Shown here one piece after another: positions 1 to 9,647 of a DNA stretch of 64,000 nt. The DNA is from Citrobacter farmeri (GTDB taxonomy: Bacteria; Pseudomonadota; Gammaproteobacteria; Enterobacterales; Enterobacteriaceae), in NCBI RefSeq assembly GCF_019048065.1, contig NZ_CP077291.1:4154001-4218000 (forward strand). The letters are read 5' to 3'. The translations under genes were made by a program, and so were the position numbers. The notes beneath the pieces were generated by a model. It did not search any database. It was not told where the DNA came from and saw only the letters and a program-made list of their open reading frames with translations. Position 1 is the first letter of the stretch. Each line of letters starts with the position of its first letter.

Positions 1-236
1 GTCCGGAACATATGCAATACCAACAACCAGGCGACTTTAGCCTGAACGGACGAACCCGTCTTTGCGAACTACAGGGTGACTCTACGCTGGTATGGCTGGA
101 GGTGGCAGGGCAATCGCTATGTCTGAAATCCTTCCAGCAGTTGAGTTTCCCGGCGCAAAGCGCATTAACTCTGACCGTGCAGGAGCAACATCTTCATCTG
201 TTTGATTCGATAGGAAAACGTGTGACTTTCGCCTGA
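1..236 (+). CDS. C-terminal end of a MalK/UgpC-type sugar ABC transporter ATPase (partial)
   Basis: The gene enters from outside the window, so only about 78 C-terminal residues are visible. The reading frame is open from the first base and begins with the residues PEHM, preceded by a codon ending in GT. This fits the IRPEH motif that opens the last part of the TOBE/regulatory domain in MalK, UgpC and MsmK-type ATPases. The rest is beta-rich, as expected for that domain. The nucleotide-binding domain lies upstream and cannot be seen, so the substrate is unknown. An ATG at position 12 could be mistaken for a start, but it has no ribosome binding site and lies inside the motif. A strong terminator follows the stop codon, so this is the last gene of its operon. 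The family is fairly sure; the transported sugar is not. Confidence 0.7.
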   Translation, partial: PEHMQYQQPGDFSLNGRTRLCELQGDSTLVWLEVAGQSLCLKSFQQLSFPAQSALTLTVQEQHLHLFDSIGKRVTFA

Positions 237-241
237 TCCGC

Positions 242-266
242 GCCCCCGGCAACGGGGGCTTTTTTT
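242..266 (+). terminator. Rho-independent terminator of the partial ABC ATPase gene
   Basis: A perfect 7-bp stem (GCCCCCG/CGGGGGC) closed by a GCAA tetraloop is followed by seven T residues, five bases after the stop codon. This is a textbook intrinsic terminator and separates the upstream operon from fadH. Confidence 0.92.
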
Positions 267-327
267 GAATCCCATCACAATCATCGCATTCCCCTTTTCC
301 CTTTTACCTGCCGACAGCTAAATTAGT

Positions 328-344
328 AACTCATCCGACCACAT
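328..344 (+). promoter_or_regulatory. Putative FadR operator of fadH
   Basis: The 17-mer AACTCATCCGACCACAT fits the FadR operator, whose core is TCCGACC flanked by AAC/T-type ends. It lies 30 bases before the fadH start codon. E. coli fadH is known to be repressed by FadR in the absence of long-chain acyl-CoA. The match is visible by eye; binding is inferred. Confidence 0.6.
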
Positions 345-352
345 AACAATAA

Positions 353-2392
<2,040 letters not shown>

Positions 2393-2398
2393 CGCGTT

Positions 2399-2424
2399 GC
2401 CCGGCCACGCTGTGCGTGCCGGGC
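2399..2424. repeat. REP-like hairpin between fadH and higA
   Basis: The arms GCCCGGC and GCCGGGC, with an inner ACGC/GCGT stem and one bulged base, form the imperfect palindrome typical of enterobacterial REP elements. It lies seven bases after the fadH stop and before the convergent higA end. It probably protects mRNA 3' ends rather than acting as an efficient terminator, since it has no T-tract. Confidence 0.7.
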
Positions 2425-2448
2425 GGCAAATCGTAAGAAGCAGAGGCT

Positions 2449-2865
2449 TCAATCAATAAACAGCGCGGGTGATATACCAAACCGCGCGGCTAATTTCTTC
2501 GCATGTTCCAGTGTTAGCTTTCTCTGCCCATTTAACACGCGCGATACCATCGACTTGCTGCCTATCTCCGGAAGGTCTGTCATGTTCAATCCGTGTTGAT
2601 CCATCAAAACACGGATGATCGATACTCCGGCAGGCATTGTTTCCAGTAACGCATTAAACTCCGCAAATTCCGGCGCTGATTTTTCCCAGGCAGTGATTTT
2701 GGCGCAAACGAGATCCAGCAATGGGTTATCAGGATCGTTAAGCAACAGATGATCGATAAAAAGCATCGCATCTGCGTACTGTTCTTCGTTATGGATCCCC
2801 GCTAAAAAAGGCGCAACAGCCGTCAGCTTTTCACCTGCTTTCAGGATTTCTGAAATCACCATCAT
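2449..2865 (-). CDS. higA: HigA antitoxin, DNA-binding
   Basis: HigA neutralises the HigB ribosome-dependent mRNA interferase and represses the higBA promoter. The 138-residue length equals that of E. coli HigA (formerly YgjM). The N-terminal two thirds is helical and binds toxin in the family. The C-terminal part is a Cro/C1-type helix-turn-helix, visible as MTDLPEIGSKSMVSRVLNG from about residue 95. Its start overlaps the toxin stop by four bases (ATGA), which gives translational coupling with the toxin gene first, as in other hig loci. It lies between fadH and rlmG, the same place as in E. coli. Confidence 0.95.
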   Translation of the reverse strand: MMVISEILKAGEKLTAVAPFLAGIHNEEQYADAMLFIDHLLLNDPDNPLLDLVCAKITAWEKSAPEFAEFNALLETMPAGVSIIRVLMDQHGLNMTDLPEIGSKSMVSRVLNGQRKLTLEHAKKLAARFGISPALFID

Positions 2866-3176
2866 TTTTTCCCCTTGGTACGATGCATTGCGGTGAAAGC
2901 GTCATATTCTTTATGTGTAAACACATGTCGTATATAGCATTTTTGCGAGGTGAAAAAGAGTAAGACCACCACACGTAACGCATTTCGGCCAATGTTGATC
3001 ACATAGTGTTTATCAAGATATTTAAAATTATCCAGAGAAGGAAAAACCGCTTTCAAAGCCGCAGGGGTTCTAAAGCAACCCTTAGAGAGGACATTCCCCA
3101 GCGCGATCAACTCCGGTGTATGCTGCGGATATTTTTCAGCAGCATCTCGCAATGCTTTCAGTGTTATCAGGTGCAT
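2862..3176 (-). CDS. higB: HigB toxin, RelE-family mRNA interferase
   Basis: HigB is a small basic endoribonuclease that cleaves mRNA on translating ribosomes and is held inactive by HigA. The 104 residues match E. coli HigB (formerly YgjN) in length and pattern: an early helical part (LKALRDAAEKYP), then a beta-sheet core with INIGRNALRVVVLLFF and a C-terminal YIRHVFTHKEYD segment carrying the family's histidine and tyrosine residues. It is the promoter-proximal gene of the pair. A perfect palindrome overlapping its promoter is the likely HigA operator. The reading frame is intact, so the module should be functional. Confidence 0.94.
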   Translation of the reverse strand: MHLITLKALRDAAEKYPQHTPELIALGNVLSKGCFRTPAALKAVFPSLDNFKYLDKHYVINIGRNALRVVVLLFFTSQKCYIRHVFTHKEYDAFTAMHRTKGKK

Positions 3177-3207
3177 TCTTCATCACATCCATTGACAAAT
3201 TGGCGGT

Positions 3208-3236
3208 ATCATAACACGGGTTGCCACAATGGCAAC
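3208..3236 (-). promoter_or_regulatory. higBA promoter with overlapping palindromic operator
   Basis: On the minus strand a TTGCCA -35 and a TATGAT -10 are separated by 16 bases. The perfect inverted repeat GTTGCCA-CAA-TGGCAAC (3220-3236) includes the -35 hexamer. A repressor sitting there would block RNA polymerase, which fits the known autorepression by HigA. Confidence 0.75.
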
Positions 3237-3344
3237 TCGCAGTATTAAACGAATCTGCCTGACGTTACACCAGAAATAGTTGAAAGCCTTTTAACACAGT
3301 ATTCAGAGGAAGGAGGAATGTTGCGTTTGCGGGCACCGTTCCAG

Positions 3345-3376
3345 AAAAAAGCCCGGCCACGCTGTGGGTACCGGGC
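3345..3376 (-). terminator. rlmG terminator (REP-like stem)
   Basis: Read on the minus strand, a GCCCGG...CCGGGC hairpin is followed by TTTTTT, starting 15 bases after the rlmG stop codon. The same stem resembles the REP element after fadH, so a REP-type palindrome seems to serve as an intrinsic terminator here. Confidence 0.8.
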
Positions 3377-3391
3377 ATGGGGGATATTCTT

Positions 3392-4528
3392 TTAGCGACG
3401 GCGGCCGACTTTCACCGCTTTGAGCACCACAAACTTATTGTTGGTGGCGACGGTAGCGCAGTTGCCGAAGATCTTCTTCAGCTTGTGGAAGTAGTCGAGA
3501 TGACGGTTGGCGACAATATACAGTTCACCGTTGATCTTCAGGCAGCGACGGGCGTGGTGGAACATTTCCCAGGCAATGTTATCCGTCAGCGCATGCTTCT
3601 GATGGAACGGCGGGTTGCACAGTACGGCATTAAAGCGGAAAGGCTCAACCCCGGACAGGGCGTTGTTAATCATAAATTCGCAGCGATCGATAGCCTCAGG
3701 CAGGTTAGTTTCTACATTCAGGCGACTGGAAGCGACCGCCATCGGAGATTCATCCACAAAGACTACATTAGCCTGCGGATTTTTTTCCAACAGCGTCAGG
3801 CCAATCACCCCGTTGCCACAGCCGAGATCGACAATTTCCCCTTCCAGATTCTCAGGCAGGTGCTGCATAAAAAAGCGCGCGCCAATATCCAGCCCGGTGC
3901 GGGAGAAGACGTTGGCATGGTTGTGGATGGTCCAGTCGGTACCTTCCAGTTTCCAGCTTAGTGTCTCCGGTGCTTCGGCCAGAGCCGGTTCACTGAAAGT
4001 GCAATTGATGAGACGCGCCTTTTTCCACGCCAGCGTGGTGGTCGTTGGACCGAGCACTTTCTCAAACAATTCCAGCGTGGAGTTATGGATATCACGCGCT
4101 TTCGCGCCAGCAATAATACGAGTTTGTGGGGTCACCACTTTTCGCAGCGCGCGCAGCTGTTGCTCAAGCAGAGCCAGCGTTTTTGGCACTTTGATGAGCA
4201 CCACGCCCGGCGCCTGCGGATACTCCGCAGTGCTGTCGAGAAACTTGACGCTGGACTCCGCGATATCGTTATGGCGCAGGTTTTCCCGCGTTGCCAGCTC
4301 GCTTAAATAAGAATCGCCAATGCTGTACGGCGACTGCTCCGCCAGCGCGCAGCTCAGCGCACCGAAGGTATCATTCAGGATCAGCACCGGGCCGCGAATT
4401 TCCGTATCGTCCAACTGTTGCAGCAGATAGTCATCTGCCGCTTCCCACGCCAGCAGCGGGTTAACGTCGTCCGTTTCCGGGAAACGTTTTAGTGTCAGTG
4501 AACGGAAACCGTTGTCTGTGTGGCTCAT
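3392..4528 (-). CDS. rlmG: 23S rRNA (guanine-1835-N2)-methyltransferase
   Basis: RlmG makes m2G1835 in 23S rRNA using S-adenosylmethionine. I place the start at the ATG giving [10 protein letters not shown], because it has an AGGAGG-type ribosome binding site and yields 378 residues, as in E. coli. A longer frame extends upstream without support. The protein has a duplicated Rossmann architecture: a degenerate N-terminal half and a catalytic C-terminal half with [12 protein letters not shown] (SAM binding) and CNPPFH, the N-methyltransferase catalytic motif. It is divergent from ygjP and ends at its own terminator. Confidence 0.95.
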   Translation of the reverse strand: MSHTDNGFRSLTLKRFPETDDVNPLLAWEAADDYLLQQLDDTEIRGPVLILNDTFGALSCALAEQSPYSIGDSYLSELATRENLRHNDIAESSVKFLDSTAEYPQAPGVVLIKVPKTLALLEQQLRALRKVVTPQTRIIAGAKARDIHNSTLELFEKVLGPTTTTLAWKKARLINCTFSEPALAEAPETLSWKLEGTDWTIHNHANVFSRTGLDIGARFFMQHLPENLEGEIVDLGCGNGVIGLTLLEKNPQANVVFVDESPMAVASSRLNVETNLPEAIDRCEFMINNALSGVEPFRFNAVLCNPPFHQKHALTDNIAWEMFHHARRCLKINGELYIVANRHLDYFHKLKKIFGNCATVATNNKFVVLKAVKVGRRR

Positions 4529-4614
4529 CGGCCCTCCTGAATGGTAAAATTTCGGTGTATCCCGTAAAAGGGTGCGTGAGTATACCTTAATTTTGTTGAT
4601 TGGCGTGGACAGAG

Positions 4615-5118
4615 ATGAATGAACTGAACTACCTCCAGGGCTACCCGGAGAACCTGCTTTCACAGGTACGCACGCTGATTGCCGAGCAGCGGCTGGGTGC
4701 GGTACTGGAAAAACGCTATCCAGGAACGCATGATTTCGCGACGGATAAAGCGCTGTGGCAATACACCCAGGATCTGAAAAGCCAGTTTCTGCGTAATGCC
4801 CCGCCTATCAACAAAGTGATGTACGACAATAAGATCCACGTACTGAAAAATGCACTCGGCCTGCACACGGCGGTTTCTCGCGTGCAGGGCGGCAAGCTAA
4901 AAGCGAAAGCCGAGATCCGCGTTGCCACCGTGTTTCGCAACGCGCCGGAACCCTTTTTACGGATGATCGTTGTACACGAACTGGCACATCTGAAGGAAAA
5001 AGAGCACAACAAAGCGTTTTATCAACTTTGCTGCCACATGGAACCGCACTATCACCAACTGGAATTTGATACGCGCCTCTGGTTGACGCAGTTGTCGTTA
5101 AAGGAAACTGCGCAGTAG
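4615..5118 (+). CDS. ygjP: YgjP family zinc-metallopeptidase-like protein
   Basis: The protein contains [11 protein letters not shown], an HExxH zinc motif with a further histidine, the hallmark of the YgjP/WLM metallopeptidase-like fold. The chosen ATG gives 167 residues, like E. coli YgjP; an in-frame TTG 15 bases upstream is less likely. E. coli YgjP has been reported as a nucleotide (UTP) pyrophosphatase rather than a peptidase. I recall that from the literature and cannot test it here. The basic middle part ([22 protein letters not shown]) is very conserved. It is divergent from rlmG and followed by ygjR. The family is certain, the activity less so. Confidence 0.9.
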   Translation: MNELNYLQGYPENLLSQVRTLIAEQRLGAVLEKRYPGTHDFATDKALWQYTQDLKSQFLRNAPPINKVMYDNKIHVLKNALGLHTAVSRVQGGKLKAKAEIRVATVFRNAPEPFLRMIVVHELAHLKEKEHNKAFYQLCCHMEPHYHQLEFDTRLWLTQLSLKETAQ

Positions 5119-5187
5119 CGCACTGGCTTTGTCATAAAGGCGTGCTAAATTGACGAAAGAATCCCTTTATGGAGCCTGAAGGCATTT

Positions 5188-6186
5188 ATGATACGTTTCG
5201 CAGTGATTGGCACAAACTGGATCACCCGTCAGTTTGTGGATGCCGCCCATGAGACCGGCAAATATAAGTTAACCGCAGTCTATTCCCGCAGCCTCGAACA
5301 AGCGCAAACCTTCGCCAATGATTACCTCGTCGAGCATTTGTTTACCTCGCTGGACGCAATGGCGCAAAGCGATGCGATTGATGCGGTGTACATTGCCAGC
5401 CCGAACGCGTTGCACTTTCCCCAGACCCAACTGTTTCTGAGCCATAAAAAGCACGTGATCTGCGAGAAACCGCTGGCGTCGAATCTGGCCGAAGTGGAAG
5501 CCGCCATCGCCTGCGCGCGAGAGAATCAGGTGGTGCTCTATGAAGCCTTTAAAACGGCCAGTCTGCCTAACTTCCTGCTGCTACAGCAGTCGCTGCCGAA
5601 AGTCGGTAAGGTGCGCAAAGCATTCCTCAATTACTGCCAGTACTCGTCGCGCTATCAGCGCTATCTTGATGGCGAAAACCCAAACACGTTTAATCCGGCT
5701 TTCTCCAACGGCTCGATCATGGACATCGGTTTCTACTGCCTGGCTTCTGCCGTGGCGCTGTGGGGAGAACCGCACAGCGTACGGGCCTCTGCCAGTCTGT
5801 TGGAGAGCGGCGTCGATGCCCACGGCGTGGTGGTGATGGACTACGGTGATTTCAGCGTCACCCTCCAGCATTCTAAAGTGAGCGACTCCGTTATCGACAG
5901 CGAAATCCAGGGCGAATCCGGATCGCTGGTGATCGAAAAAATCTCCGAATGCCAGAAGGTCTGCTTCGTTCCACGCGGCGGGAAAACCCAGGACCTCACC
6001 CAACCACAGCACATTAATACTATGCTGTATGAGGCACAGGCGTTTGCAGAACTGGTGGACGCCAATGAAGTGAATCACCCCGGATTGTCCAACAGTCGCA
6101 TTACGGCAAAACTGCTGACCGAGATTCGTCGCCAGACCGGCGTCATTTTCCCGGCAGACGATGTCAGCCGTGCAGCCACTGCGTAA
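5188..6186 (+). CDS. ygjR: Gfo/Idh/MocA family oxidoreductase YgjR
   Basis: This is a soluble NAD(P)-dependent oxidoreductase of unknown substrate. It has 332 residues, close to E. coli YgjR. The N-terminal Rossmann fold starts with FAVIGTNWITRQF, an unusual form of the GxGxxG loop in which the middle glycine is replaced by Asn-Trp. The family's EKP motif appears as HVICEKPLASN near residue 94. A dimerisation and substrate domain follows, with NGSIMDIGFYCL at the usual catalytic region. It lies 69 bases after ygjP and may be cotranscribed with it. A hairpin after the stop probably ends the transcript before the alx leader. Confidence 0.9.
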   Translation: MIRFAVIGTNWITRQFVDAAHETGKYKLTAVYSRSLEQAQTFANDYLVEHLFTSLDAMAQSDAIDAVYIASPNALHFPQTQLFLSHKKHVICEKPLASNLAEVEAAIACARENQVVLYEAFKTASLPNFLLLQQSLPKVGKVRKAFLNYCQYSSRYQRYLDGENPNTFNPAFSNGSIMDIGFYCLASAVALWGEPHSVRASASLLESGVDAHGVVVMDYGDFSVTLQHSKVSDSVIDSEIQGESGSLVIEKISECQKVCFVPRGGKTQDLTQPQHINTMLYEAQAFAELVDANEVNHPGLSNSRITAKLLTEIRRQTGVIFPADDVSRAATA

Positions 6187-6206
6187 AACATTGTAAAACA
6201 GATGTT

Positions 6207-6235
6207 ACAGGCCATTGACGGAAGGCGTGGCCTGT
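6207..6235 (+). terminator. Hairpin after ygjR
   Basis: A perfect 8-bp stem (ACAGGCCA/TGGCCTGT) lies 20 bases after the ygjR stop and is followed by the T-rich CATATTTTGTT. It may be a weak terminator for ygjR. It could also be part of the upstream alx control region. Confidence 0.5.
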
Positions 6236-6245
6236 CATATTTTGT

Positions 6246-6397
6246 TACCTGCAAAGGGGAGTAACTTCATTGTCGGTCGATCGTCATTACGATGTGTGAG
6301 AAACCACATCCGGTCACCGGGCAACGAAAAAGGAATGCGTTAACGCATTCTTTTTTTGTTGTAAGTGAGACCTTGCCGGAAGGCGAGGTCTATGCAT
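6246..6397 (+). promoter_or_regulatory. yybP-ykoY manganese/pH riboswitch (alx PRE leader; SraF RNA)
   Basis: The leader has the conserved yybP-ykoY elements: a 5' AAAGGGGAGTAAC block near 6253 and the 3' helix with CCTTGCCGGAAGGCGAGG near 6371-6388. In E. coli this element controls alx in response to manganese and alkaline pH, and its processed leader was described as small RNA SraF. The element contains its own intrinsic terminator, and a second one lies between it and the alx start. The boundaries are approximate. Confidence 0.85.
6333..6357 (+). terminator. First terminator inside the alx leader
   Basis: GAATGCG-TTAA-CGCATTC forms a 7-bp stem followed by seven T residues, within the riboswitch span. 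It should end most leader transcripts unless the RNA folds differently at high pH or high manganese. Confidence 0.8.
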
Positions 6398-6408
6398 AAA
6401 AAAGCAGC

Positions 6409-6439
6409 GGCTGACGTCTTCCGACGTTGGCCTTTTTTT
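6409..6439 (+). terminator. Second terminator or ribosome-site-proximal hairpin of the alx leader
   Basis: GGCTGACGTC and GACGTTGGCC pair over ten positions (two of them G-U) around a TTCC loop and are followed by TTTTTTT. The hairpin ends about 18 bases before the alx ATG, so it can act as a terminator or influence ribosome access. Confidence 0.75.
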
Positions 6440-6456
6440 ATGCGTAAGGAATATTT

Positions 6457-7422
6457 ATGAATACTGTCGGCACACCGTTGTTATGGGGCGGATTCGCTGT
6501 TGTTGTGGTGATTATGCTGGCTATCGACCTCTTTTTGCAGGGGCGTCGTGGCGTACATACGATGACCATGAAGCAAGCGGCGGCCTGGTCTCTGGTCTGG
6601 GTCACGCTCTCGTTGTTGTTTAACGCTGCGTTCTGGTGGTACCTGGTACAAACCGAAGGCCGCGCCGTCGCCGACCCGCAGGCGCTGGCGTTCCTCACCG
6701 GTTATCTGATCGAAAAATCCCTCGCCGTCGATAACGTCTTTGTCTGGCTGATGCTGTTCAGCTACTTCTCTGTGCCGCCAGCCCTGCAGCGTCGGGTACT
6801 GGTGTACGGCGTGTTGGGTGCAATCATCCTGCGTACGGTCATGATTTTTGCTGGCACCTGGCTTATCACCCAGTTCGACTGGATCCTGTACCTGTTTGGC
6901 GCGTTCCTCCTGTTTACCGGGGTGAAAATGGCGCTGGCGAAAGAAGACGATTCCGGAATCGGCGACAGACCGCTGGTGCGCTGGTTGCGTGGACATCTGC
7001 GCATGACCGATACCATCGAAAACGAACATTTCTTTGTGCGTAAAAATGGACTGTTGTATGTCACGCCGTTGATGCTGGTGCTGATTCTGGTGGAACTGAG
7101 CGACGTTATTTTCGCGGTCGACAGTATCCCGGCTATTTTTGCCGTCACCACCGACCCGTTCATCGTACTGACCTCAAACTTGTTCGCGATCCTGGGTCTG
7201 CGTGCGATGTACTTCCTGCTGTCAGGGGTTGCAGAGCGGTTCTCAATGCTGAAATACGGTCTGGCGGTGATCCTGGTATTTATCGGCATTAAGATGCTGA
7301 TCGTCGACTTCTACCATATCCCGATTGCGATTTCGCTGGGCGTGGTGTTTGGCATCCTGGTCGTGACGCTACTGATCAATGCCTGGGTCAACTATCAGCA
7401 TGATAAGAAACAGCAGGCGTAA
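6457..7422 (+). CDS. alx: Alx, TerC-family membrane protein (manganese export)
   Basis: Alx is an inner-membrane TerC-family protein induced at alkaline pH and by manganese; in E. coli it lowers intracellular manganese. It has 321 residues, identical in length to E. coli Alx. About nine membrane spans can be read, with the family's acidic intramembrane motifs [14 protein letters not shown] (near residue 87) and [15 protein letters not shown] (near residue 210); their aspartates are thought to bind metal. A GAAT-rich spacer with AAGGA precedes the ATG. Expression is controlled by the yybP-ykoY leader described separately. Confidence 0.96.
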   Translation: MNTVGTPLLWGGFAVVVVIMLAIDLFLQGRRGVHTMTMKQAAAWSLVWVTLSLLFNAAFWWYLVQTEGRAVADPQALAFLTGYLIEKSLAVDNVFVWLMLFSYFSVPPALQRRVLVYGVLGAIILRTVMIFAGTWLITQFDWILYLFGAFLLFTGVKMALAKEDDSGIGDRPLVRWLRGHLRMTDTIENEHFFVRKNGLLYVTPLMLVLILVELSDVIFAVDSIPAIFAVTTDPFIVLTSNLFAILGLRAMYFLLSGVAERFSMLKYGLAVILVFIGIKMLIVDFYHIPIAISLGVVFGILVVTLLINAWVNYQHDKKQQA

Positions 7423-7431
7423 TTCTGTCGA

Positions 7432-7459
7432 GCCGGGCGGCGCTAGCGCGTCCCCGGCC
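7432..7459. repeat. REP-like palindrome after alx
   Basis: GCCGGG...CCCGGC arms enclose the inner palindrome GCGCTAGCGC shortly after the alx stop. It is probably a single REP-type element that stabilises or terminates the alx transcript. There is no clear T-tract. Confidence 0.55.
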
Positions 7460-7674
7460 AATAGATAATCCGGCGTCTGCTTTTTGTAGAACATGTCACA
7501 TCATTGTTAATGTTAAGTTGCAAAACATGACCACAGCATAAAATCCAGCATATTTCACTTCCCGAAGCGTTATCTTTCCTTATACTCAACCAGGCAAACA
7601 CTTTGTTACATCCGGAAAGAGACGTCCACAGAACGTCCAAAGGATGCGCAATAACACAATGAAAGGATGAAGAA

Positions 7675-8919
7675 ATGACTACGCAACGTTCTCCGGGGCT
7701 GATGCAGCGTTTGGCCCAGGGAAGCCTGGTAAAACAAATTTTGGTGGGTCTCGTACTGGGGATCATACTGGCATCGATTTCAAAACCGGCGGCTATTGCC
7801 GTGGGTTTGCTCGGCACACTGTTCGTCGGCGCGTTAAAAGCCGTTGCCCCTGTGCTGGTTCTGATGCTGGTGATGGCGTCGATCGCTAACCATCAACACG
7901 GGCAAAAAACCAGCATTCGCCCGATTCTGTTTCTCTATCTGTTGGGGACATTTTCTGCCGCGCTCGCCGCGGTGGTCTTCAGTTTCGCTTTCCCTTCAAC
8001 GCTGCATCTGACCACCAGCGCAAATGATATCGTGCCGCCGTCAGGCATCGTGGAAGTCCTGCGCGGTCTGCTGATGAGCATGGTTTCCAACCCCATTGAT
8101 GCACTGCTGAATGCCAACTATATCGGCATCCTGGTATGGGCGGTCGGCCTTGGTTTTGCTCTGCGTCACGGCAACGACACCACCAAAAATCTGATCAATG
8201 ACATGTCGAACGCCGTCACCTTTATGGTGAAACTGGTGATTCGATTTGCCCCGATCGGTATTTTTGGTCTGGTCTCTTCCACGCTGGCGACCACCGGGTT
8301 CGCGACGCTGTGGGGCTACGCGCAACTGCTGGTCGTGCTGGTCGGCTGTATGGCGCTGGTCGCGCTGGTTATCAACCCGCTGCTGGTGTTCTGGAAAATT
8401 CGTCGCAACCCATATCCGCTGGTCTTTGCCTGCCTGCGTGAAAGCGGCGTCTACGCCTTCTTCACCCGCAGTTCTGCGGCGAATATTCCGGTGAATATGG
8501 CGCTGTGTGAAAAGCTGAATCTGGATCGCGATACCTATTCCGTTTCTATCCCGCTGGGTGCCACCATCAATATGGCAGGCGCGGCGATCACCATTACGGT
8601 GTTAACGCTGGCTGCGGTGAATACGTTGGGGATCCCGGTGGATCTGCCCACCGCGCTGCTGCTGAGCGTCGTCGCTTCTCTGTGTGCCTGTGGCGCATCG
8701 GGTGTGGCGGGCGGCTCGCTGCTGCTGATCCCGCTGGCCTGTAATATGTTTGGTATCCCTAACGATATCGCCATGCAGGTGGTTGCCGTTGGCTTTATCA
8801 TCGGCGTGTTGCAGGATTCCTGTGAAACCGCGCTGAATTCGTCAACTGACGTCCTGTTTACCGCTGCGGCCTGTCAGGCTGAAGACGAACGTCTGGCGAA
8901 TAACCCTCTGCGCAACTAA
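7675..8919 (+). CDS. sstT: Serine/threonine:sodium symporter
   Basis: SstT imports L-serine and L-threonine with sodium and belongs to the dicarboxylate/amino acid:cation symporter (DAACS) family. The 414 residues equal E. coli SstT. Hydrophobic segments run through the whole protein. The serine-rich re-entrant region appears as [14 protein letters not shown], and the ligand-binding motif as [14 protein letters not shown]. An AAGGATGAAG ribosome binding site precedes the ATG. It sits alone between alx and the convergent ygjV. It fits functionally with the serine/threonine and cysteine degradation genes further right. Confidence 0.96.
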   Translation: MTTQRSPGLMQRLAQGSLVKQILVGLVLGIILASISKPAAIAVGLLGTLFVGALKAVAPVLVLMLVMASIANHQHGQKTSIRPILFLYLLGTFSAALAAVVFSFAFPSTLHLTTSANDIVPPSGIVEVLRGLLMSMVSNPIDALLNANYIGILVWAVGLGFALRHGNDTTKNLINDMSNAVTFMVKLVIRFAPIGIFGLVSSTLATTGFATLWGYAQLLVVLVGCMALVALVINPLLVFWKIRRNPYPLVFACLRESGVYAFFTRSSAANIPVNMALCEKLNLDRDTYSVSIPLGATINMAGAAITITVLTLAAVNTLGIPVDLPTALLLSVVASLCACGASGVAGGSLLLIPLACNMFGIPNDIAMQVVAVGFIIGVLQDSCETALNSSTDVLFTAAACQAEDERLANNPLRN

Positions 8920-8927
8920 GCGCCTGC

Positions 8928-8951
8928 CCCTTCCGTCATCTGGCGGAAGGG
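8928..8951. terminator. Hairpin between convergent sstT and ygjV
   Basis: CCCTTCCG and CGGAAGGG form a perfect 8-bp stem that covers the ygjV stop codon and lies nine bases after sstT. Only a weak TTCTCTT follows on the plus strand. It probably ends the sstT message. Confidence 0.6.
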
Positions 8952-9490
8952 TTCTCTTCCTGCACGCTTTTCTCAATTTTGAACGGATCGATTCCCCGGC
9001 GTTTCATCCGCCAGAAACGGATAATGTTCAGCCCGTTCATCACCAGAAAACTGCCTTCAATCAGCGTACCGCCGATCGATCCCAGCCAGAAGTTATGCAC
9101 CACCCAGCAGGCTGTCGCACACCACATCACACAGCGTACCGTTAATCCTTTACAGCGGAACAGCGCCCAGGTGCTGGCGAGCGTGCCGATGACAGGCAGA
9201 ATTTCCATCGCGTGCTGTAGCTTCGACAGCCCAAGCACCAGCGTGAGGATAATAAACAGTGCCATTACCCACAGTTTACGGGTGCGCATGGAAACCAGAG
9301 TGCGCACGGTATTGAGTTCTGCGCTCATCCCGGCGGGCCAGGCGCCCATCAGAAAGAAGTGTACGCCTATCGTGGCGCTATAAACGGCAAGCTGGAGTCG
9401 GAAGCGGCGCTCATCGCGGTTGAAAAACGTGGTAATGCCAATCAGAAACGCGAGAACACCGACGCCCTGAGCCAGCCAATACGCGGTCAT
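8936..9490 (-). CDS. ygjV: YgjV inner-membrane protein of unknown function
   Basis: The 184-residue protein resembles E. coli YgjV (about 183 residues) along its length. The start MTAYWLAQGVGVLAFLIGITTFF is a membrane segment. Several further hydrophobic helices follow, and the tail after about residue 160 is charged (KRRGIDPFKIEKSV). The paired helices recall small seven-helix membrane proteins, but I cannot assign a transport role. It is transcribed away from uxaA and is separated from it by a terminator. The stop lies inside the hairpin shared with sstT. Confidence 0.88.
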   Translation of the reverse strand: MTAYWLAQGVGVLAFLIGITTFFNRDERRFRLQLAVYSATIGVHFFLMGAWPAGMSAELNTVRTLVSMRTRKLWVMALFIILTLVLGLSKLQHAMEILPVIGTLASTWALFRCKGLTVRCVMWCATACWVVHNFWLGSIGGTLIEGSFLVMNGLNIIRFWRMKRRGIDPFKIEKSVQEENPSAR

Positions 9491-9519
9491 GGGAGATCCT
9501 TGTCAGGAAATACAAAAAC

Positions 9520-9550
9520 AAACGACGCTTCATCATATGAAACGTCGTTT
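9520..9550 (-). terminator. Terminator of the uxaCA operon
   Basis: AAACGACG...CGTCGTTT arms plus an inner TTCAT/ATGAA stem form a long hairpin. On the minus strand it is followed by the T-rich GTTTGTTTTTG, and on the plus strand by TTTTTA, so it may work both ways. It lies about 100 bases after the uxaA stop. Confidence 0.72.
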
Positions 9551-9647
9551 TTAAAATCCAGACTCACGCGATTACCCGAAAGATTCCGTATCACAGCAAG
9601 GTGACCCGTTTCGTCATCCCCGCGGGAACGCGAAAGATAATGGGTAA

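Noticed and set aside
3377..4310. Two long plus-strand frames opposite rlmG
   Set aside because: They lie wholly in rlmG, whose length, motifs and start all fit; both are shadows.
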